From: Halomonas sp. HL-93
GTDB taxonomy: Bacteria; Pseudomonadota; Gammaproteobacteria; Pseudomonadales; Halomonadaceae
Reading direction: 5' to 3'
NCBI RefSeq assembly: GCF_900086985.1
Contig: NZ_LT593974.1
Location: 3,472,001 to 3,536,000 of the forward strand
Length of the DNA: 64,000 nucleotides
Shown here: positions 60,295 to 64,000 of the stretch, one piece after another
Numbering within the stretch: position 1 is the stretch's first letter
How the letters are laid out: every line of letters starts with the position of its first letter
Made by a program: the position numbers and the translations under genes
Notes under the pieces: generated by a model
Database searches by the model: none
The model's input: the letters and a program-made list of their open reading frames with translations, nothing else
Told to the model about the DNA's origin: nothing

Positions 60295-63060
60295 TTAGTG
60301 AGCTTCATCCCAGTTATTTCCGCTTTCCGCTTCCACAATGAGCGGCACACTCAACTGCTCGGCTCTTTGCATACGTTGCTGCACCTGCTTGATAAAAGCC
60401 TCCACCTGAGCTTCGGCCACTTCAAATACCAATTCGTCGTGTACCTGCATAACCATCAGCGCATCAAAATCACCCTCCGCCAGCCAGGCATCCACATCAA
60501 TCATCGCCTGCTTGATGATATCCGCAGCGGTACCCTGCATCGGCGCGTTGATGGCGGTGCGCTCAGCGCCTTGTCGACGGTTGCGGTTTTGGGAATGAAT
60601 TTCCGGTAGATAGAGGCGACGCCCTCTTACCGTTTCCACGTAGCCGTCTTCCGCCGCCTGGGAGCGAATACGCTCCATATAGCGCGCCACCCCTGGATAG
60701 CGGTCAAAGTAGCGGTCGATGTAGGTTTGTGCCTGATTGCGCTCGATATGCAGCTGGCGCGATAACCCCCAGGCACTCATGCCATAAATCAGGCCAAAGT
60801 TGATCGCTTTGGCGCTGCGTCGCTGGTCTGCAGAAACGTTATCCAGTGAGGTGCCAAATACTTCCGAAGCAGTTGCGGTGTGGATATCGCGTCCCTCGGC
60901 AAATGCTTCCAGTAAGCCTTTATCTTCCGACAGGTGCGCCATGATGCGCAGCTCGATCTGCGAATAGTCGGCGGCCACGATGCGATAACCGGGGCGAGCC
61001 ACAAACGCCTGGCGAATTTTGCGCCCTTCTTCAGTGCGAATGGGGATGTTCTGCAGGTTAGGGTCGGACGATGACAGGCGCCCTGTGGCCGTGACAGCCT
61101 GGTGGTAGCAGGTATGCACCCTGCCGGTGGCTTTATTGAGCAGGCGCGGTAGCTTATCGGTGTAGGTGGACTTGAGTTTGGCAAGCCCCCGGTGCTGCAT
61201 GATGACCTTGGGCAGCGGGTAATCCAGCGCCAGCTCTTCCAGCACCGCTTCTGCGGTCGAAGGAGCGCCTTTGGGGGTCTTTTTGATCACCGGGATTTTC
61301 TGTTCTTCAAACAGGATCTGCCCCAGTTGCTTGGGCGAGCCCAGGTTGAACTCGCGCCCTGCTAGCTCATACGCCTGGCTTTCCAGCTCGCGAATACGCG
61401 ACTCTAACTGCTGACTCTGAGCATGGAGACGCTCAGCGTCCAAAGCTACACCGTTGCGTTCAATGCGTGAAAGAACGCTGACCAGCGGGAGTTCCAGATG
61501 GTCCAGCACCTCAGCGAGGCGCCCTTCCCGCTCGACCTGGGGGCGCAAAGTTTCCTGCAGGCGCAGGGTGATATCCACGTCTTCGCAAGCGTACGGGGCC
61601 GCTTGCTCAAGGGCGATTTGATTAAAGGTGAGTTGCTTGGCGCCTTTCCCGGCGATGTCTTCAAAGGAAATTGTGCTTTCACCTAGATACTTCAGCGCCA
61701 GAGAGTCCATGTCGTGGCGGGTAGCGGTGGAGTTCAGCACATAGGAGGCCAGCATGGTGTCGGCCAGCGGTCCTGCCACGTTGATGGCGTAGTTGGCCAG
61801 CACGGAAATATCATACTTGAGGTTCTGGCCGATCTTGGTTTTTTCCGGATCTTCCAGCAGCGGCTTTAACGCCGCCAATACGTCTTTGCGGTCAAGCTGC
61901 GCTGGGGCATCCAGGTAGTCATGTGCCACCGGAATATAGGCGGCTTCGCCTGCCTCCAGCGCCAAGCCGACGCCCACAATCTCCGCGTCCATGTAATTCA
62001 GGCTGGTCGTTTCAAGGTCAAAGCAGAATCGCTGAGCGCTTTTTAGACGTTCCAGCCACGCATCAAACTCACGCTGGTCTACAATCACGTGGTCGTGGCG
62101 ATCGCTGGGGGTGGCAACGCTATCATCGGCCGCACTAGCTGGTGCGGGTTCGCCGCCCTTTACGTCATCCACGCCTTGGTCTTTGCCTTCAAGCAGCTCG
62201 CCCAGCCACTGCCTGAACTCCATCTCTTTATACAGTTCCACCAGCGCTTCGCGGTCTGGGTGGGCGATGTCCAGGTCGTCAAGCCCAACGGGCAAATCGC
62301 AGTCAATTTTGATTGTGGCGAGCTGGTAAGACAGAAACGCCTGCTCACGGTTTTCCTCAAGCTTCTTGGGCAGCGTTTTGGCGCCCCGGAATGACAGCGT
62401 TTTTATCCGCTCCAAATCGCCGTAAATAGTATCTAACCCCCCGCCCATGCCCTGTAGTAGACCAATGGCCGTTTTCTCCCCCACTCCGGGTACGCCAGGA
62501 ATGTTATCTACCTTGTCGCCCATCAAGGCGAGGAAATCGATAATCAGCGCGGGCGGCAGGCCAAATTTTTCTTCTACCCCCGCTTCATCAAGGGTTTCCT
62601 CTTTCATGGTATTGACCAGCGTAATATGCGCGTTGACCAGCTGCGCCATGTCTTTATCGCCGGTGGAGATCACCGCATCGCGGCCTGCCTGGGTGGCGTG
62701 GTGGGCCAGAGTGCCGATCACATCGTCCGCTTCAACCCCCTCAATGCACAACAGTGGCAAACCGAGGGCCTTCACACAGGCGTGCAGCGGCTTGATTTGG
62801 CTGCGCAAGTCATCGGGCATCGGCGGGCGATGCGCCTTGTATTCGCTATACAGTTCGTCGCGAAAGGTTTTGCCCGGCGCGTCAAACACCACCGCCATGG
62901 GGCTTTCGGGATAATCTTTTATCAGCCGTTTGAGCATGTTCAACACACCCTTCACGGCACCCGTCGGCTGGCCGTTAGACGTCGTTAGTGGCGGCAGCGC
63001 ATGAAAAGCGCGATATAGGTACGAGGAGCCATCGACAAGCACGATCGGAGCACGGGCCAT
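60295..63060 (-). CDS. polA: DNA polymerase I
   Basis: A 921-residue DNA polymerase I. The start is taken as the ATG at 63060; a TTG two codons earlier is less likely. Residues 1-290 form the 5'-3' exonuclease (PIVLVDGSSYLYRAFHAL at the start, GVEADDVIGTLA near 112). A 3'-5' exonuclease domain with intact Asp and Glu (CFDLETTSLNYMDAE) follows near 340, then the polymerase domain with motif A VAADYSQIELR, motif B RRSAKAINFGLIYG and motif C VMQVHDELVFEV. All three activities should be present. It repairs gaps and removes RNA primers. Confidence 0.98.
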   Translation of the reverse strand: MARAPIVLVDGSSYLYRAFHALPPLTTSNGQPTGAVKGVLNMLKRLIKDYPESPMAVVFDAPGKTFRDELYSEYKAHRPPMPDDLRSQIKPLHACVKALGLPLLCIEGVEADDVIGTLAHHATQAGRDAVISTGDKDMAQLVNAHITLVNTMKEETLDEAGVEEKFGLPPALIIDFLALMGDKVDNIPGVPGVGEKTAIGLLQGMGGGLDTIYGDLERIKTLSFRGAKTLPKKLEENREQAFLSYQLATIKIDCDLPVGLDDLDIAHPDREALVELYKEMEFRQWLGELLEGKDQGVDDVKGGEPAPASAADDSVATPSDRHDHVIVDQREFDAWLERLKSAQRFCFDLETTSLNYMDAEIVGVGLALEAGEAAYIPVAHDYLDAPAQLDRKDVLAALKPLLEDPEKTKIGQNLKYDISVLANYAINVAGPLADTMLASYVLNSTATRHDMDSLALKYLGESTISFEDIAGKGAKQLTFNQIALEQAAPYACEDVDITLRLQETLRPQVEREGRLAEVLDHLELPLVSVLSRIERNGVALDAERLHAQSQQLESRIRELESQAYELAGREFNLGSPKQLGQILFEEQKIPVIKKTPKGAPSTAEAVLEELALDYPLPKVIMQHRGLAKLKSTYTDKLPRLLNKATGRVHTCYHQAVTATGRLSSSDPNLQNIPIRTEEGRKIRQAFVARPGYRIVAADYSQIELRIMAHLSEDKGLLEAFAEGRDIHTATASEVFGTSLDNVSADQRRSAKAINFGLIYGMSAWGLSRQLHIERNQAQTYIDRYFDRYPGVARYMERIRSQAAEDGYVETVRGRRLYLPEIHSQNRNRRQGAERTAINAPMQGTAADIIKQAMIDVDAWLAEGDFDALMVMQVHDELVFEVAEAQVEAFIKQVQQRMQRAEQLSVPLIVEAESGNNWDEAH

Positions 63061-63234
63061 AACCAAATTCCATTGTTAGCAAACGGTAAGAAAGTCTACT
63101 CGCTATGATACGCGTTCAGCGCCCACGCTGCAGACTCAACATAGTTCGAAAGCATTCTTCAAAATGACACAACGCTGCCAACTGACGCAGCAAGCCGCTA
63201 CAATAATGGGCTTAGCAACCTGGGCGAGATTCTC

Positions 63235-64000
63235 ATGGCTGTATTCACCCCGCTTAGCGACGCACAGGTCGCTACGTTTTTAGAAAAGTTTGATGTAGGC
63301 AGTTTCGTATCGCTACAGGGCGTGGCGGCTGGCACCGAAAATTCGACCTTCTTTGTGACCACTGACCGCCGCGAATTGGTATTGACCCTGTTCGAACAAG
63401 GCGAGCATGCCGAGCTGCCGTTTTTTGTCGAGTTATTAGACTATCTGGATGAACATCGCCTGCCGGTCCCCGGCACAGTGCACGACCGCGACGGCGTTGC
63501 GCTGCACAGCCTGGCCGATAAGCCAGCACTATTGTTCCCACGCTTGCCGGGGCGTCATCCGGAAGCCCCCAACCTTGCCCAGTGCCGGGCACTGGGCGAT
63601 ACCCTGGGACGGATGCACGTGGTTTCAAAGCGCTTCCCAGGCCACCGCCCCAATCCGCGTGATCTGCATTGGCTGCAAGCCATGCACCACAAGGTATTGA
63701 CCTATTTAAGCCCTGACGACCAAACGTTAATGAAAGACGAGGTCGATGATTTTGAAAGCGCCTTCGCCAAGCACGATGAGCTGCCCCAAGGGGCGCTGCA
63801 CGGCGACTTATTTCGTGACAACACGCTGTTTGAGGGCGACAAGCTTGGCGGCATCATCGATTTTTACAATGGCTGCACGGGGGACTTGCTGTTTGACCTA
63901 GCCATTGTGATTAACGACTGGGCCTCCAATGAAGACGGCACGCTGAATGGCGAATGCTATACGGCCATCCTGAGCGCCTATCAGTCGCGTCGCCACTTAA
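63235..64000 (+). CDS. thrB: Homoserine kinase, choline-kinase-like type (3' end outside window)
   Basis: The frame begins with ATG at 63235 and is open to the window edge (255 residues seen of about 315 usual). It belongs to the ThrB type found in pseudomonads and halomonads, which is related to choline/aminoglycoside kinases and not to the GHMP kinase of E. coli. The catalytic loop LHGDLFRDN and the metal-binding IIDFYNGCTGDLLFDLA are present. It phosphorylates homoserine in threonine synthesis. The polA-thrB neighbourhood is common in these groups. The 174-base gap to polA should hold divergent promoters; TATGAT at 63104 is a weak candidate. Confidence 0.92.
   Translation, partial: MAVFTPLSDAQVATFLEKFDVGSFVSLQGVAAGTENSTFFVTTDRRELVLTLFEQGEHAELPFFVELLDYLDEHRLPVPGTVHDRDGVALHSLADKPALLFPRLPGRHPEAPNLAQCRALGDTLGRMHVVSKRFPGHRPNPRDLHWLQAMHHKVLTYLSPDDQTLMKDEVDDFESAFAKHDELPQGALHGDLFRDNTLFEGDKLGGIIDFYNGCTGDLLFDLAIVINDWASNEDGTLNGECYTAILSAYQSRRHL

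Overview
The window looks like a chromosomal stretch from a halophilic gammaproteobacterium of the Halomonas type. This rests on the gene set and order (narGHJI with a parvulin and moeA, narXL-narK, polA next to a choline-kinase-like thrB), an osmoprotectant importer with a strongly acidic binding protein, and moderately GC-rich coding DNA. No rRNA, tRNA, CRISPR array, transposase or phage gene was seen.

Layout. 1-3400: the start of a PAS-domain protein (cut by the window edge), a small unrecognised protein, the cbpA-cbpM co-chaperone pair and a VIT/CCC1-family metal transporter. 3533-21840: a nitrate respiration island. narGHJI-ppiC-moeA runs leftward. nnrS and a SirB2-like gene diverge from narG; a DUF488 gene, a MarR regulator and a YIP1-like membrane gene follow. 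Then narXL and two different NarK-type transporters run rightward. 22189-25719: a four-gene ABC importer for betaine/choline-type solutes, ended by a clear terminator. 25819-29869: a small catabolic-looking cluster with a frameshifted nitrilase, an M24 enzyme of the DddP type that lacks the residue recalled as the DddP catalytic Asp, a 2-oxoglutarate-type oxygenase of BesD/HalD likeness but with an intact HxD, and a divergent LysR gene.

30049-60239: a complete type VI secretion locus. The main leftward series runs tssB-tssC-tssE-tssF-tssG-tagH-tssJ-tssK-tssL-clpV-vasH-vasI-tssA-tssM, the same order as recalled for the Vibrio cholerae vas cluster. It continues through a GNAT-fold gene into PAAR-vgrG-DUF4123-VasX-like toxin and a four-helix membrane protein that is the likely immunity factor. 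Two more small membrane proteins and a doubly frameshifted gene lie beyond it. hcp is divergent from tssB. The 540-base gap between them holds a sigma-54-type promoter for hcp, three evenly spaced inverted repeats that are good candidates for VasH binding, and a perfect 18-base palindrome. 60295-64000: polA and the start of thrB.

How it fits together. NarXL would sense nitrate and control narGHJI and narK; a good 7-2-7 NarL site precedes narK. MoeA and the parvulin support molybdoenzyme assembly. The narG mRNA can hide its own ribosome binding site in a ten-base-pair stem. In the secretion locus VasH and sigma-54 probably drive hcp, and the toxin, its DUF4123 adaptor, VgrG and PAAR form one delivery unit with a linked immunity gene. 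Start sites were chosen by ribosome binding site and overlap, so several genes begin later than the longest possible frame.
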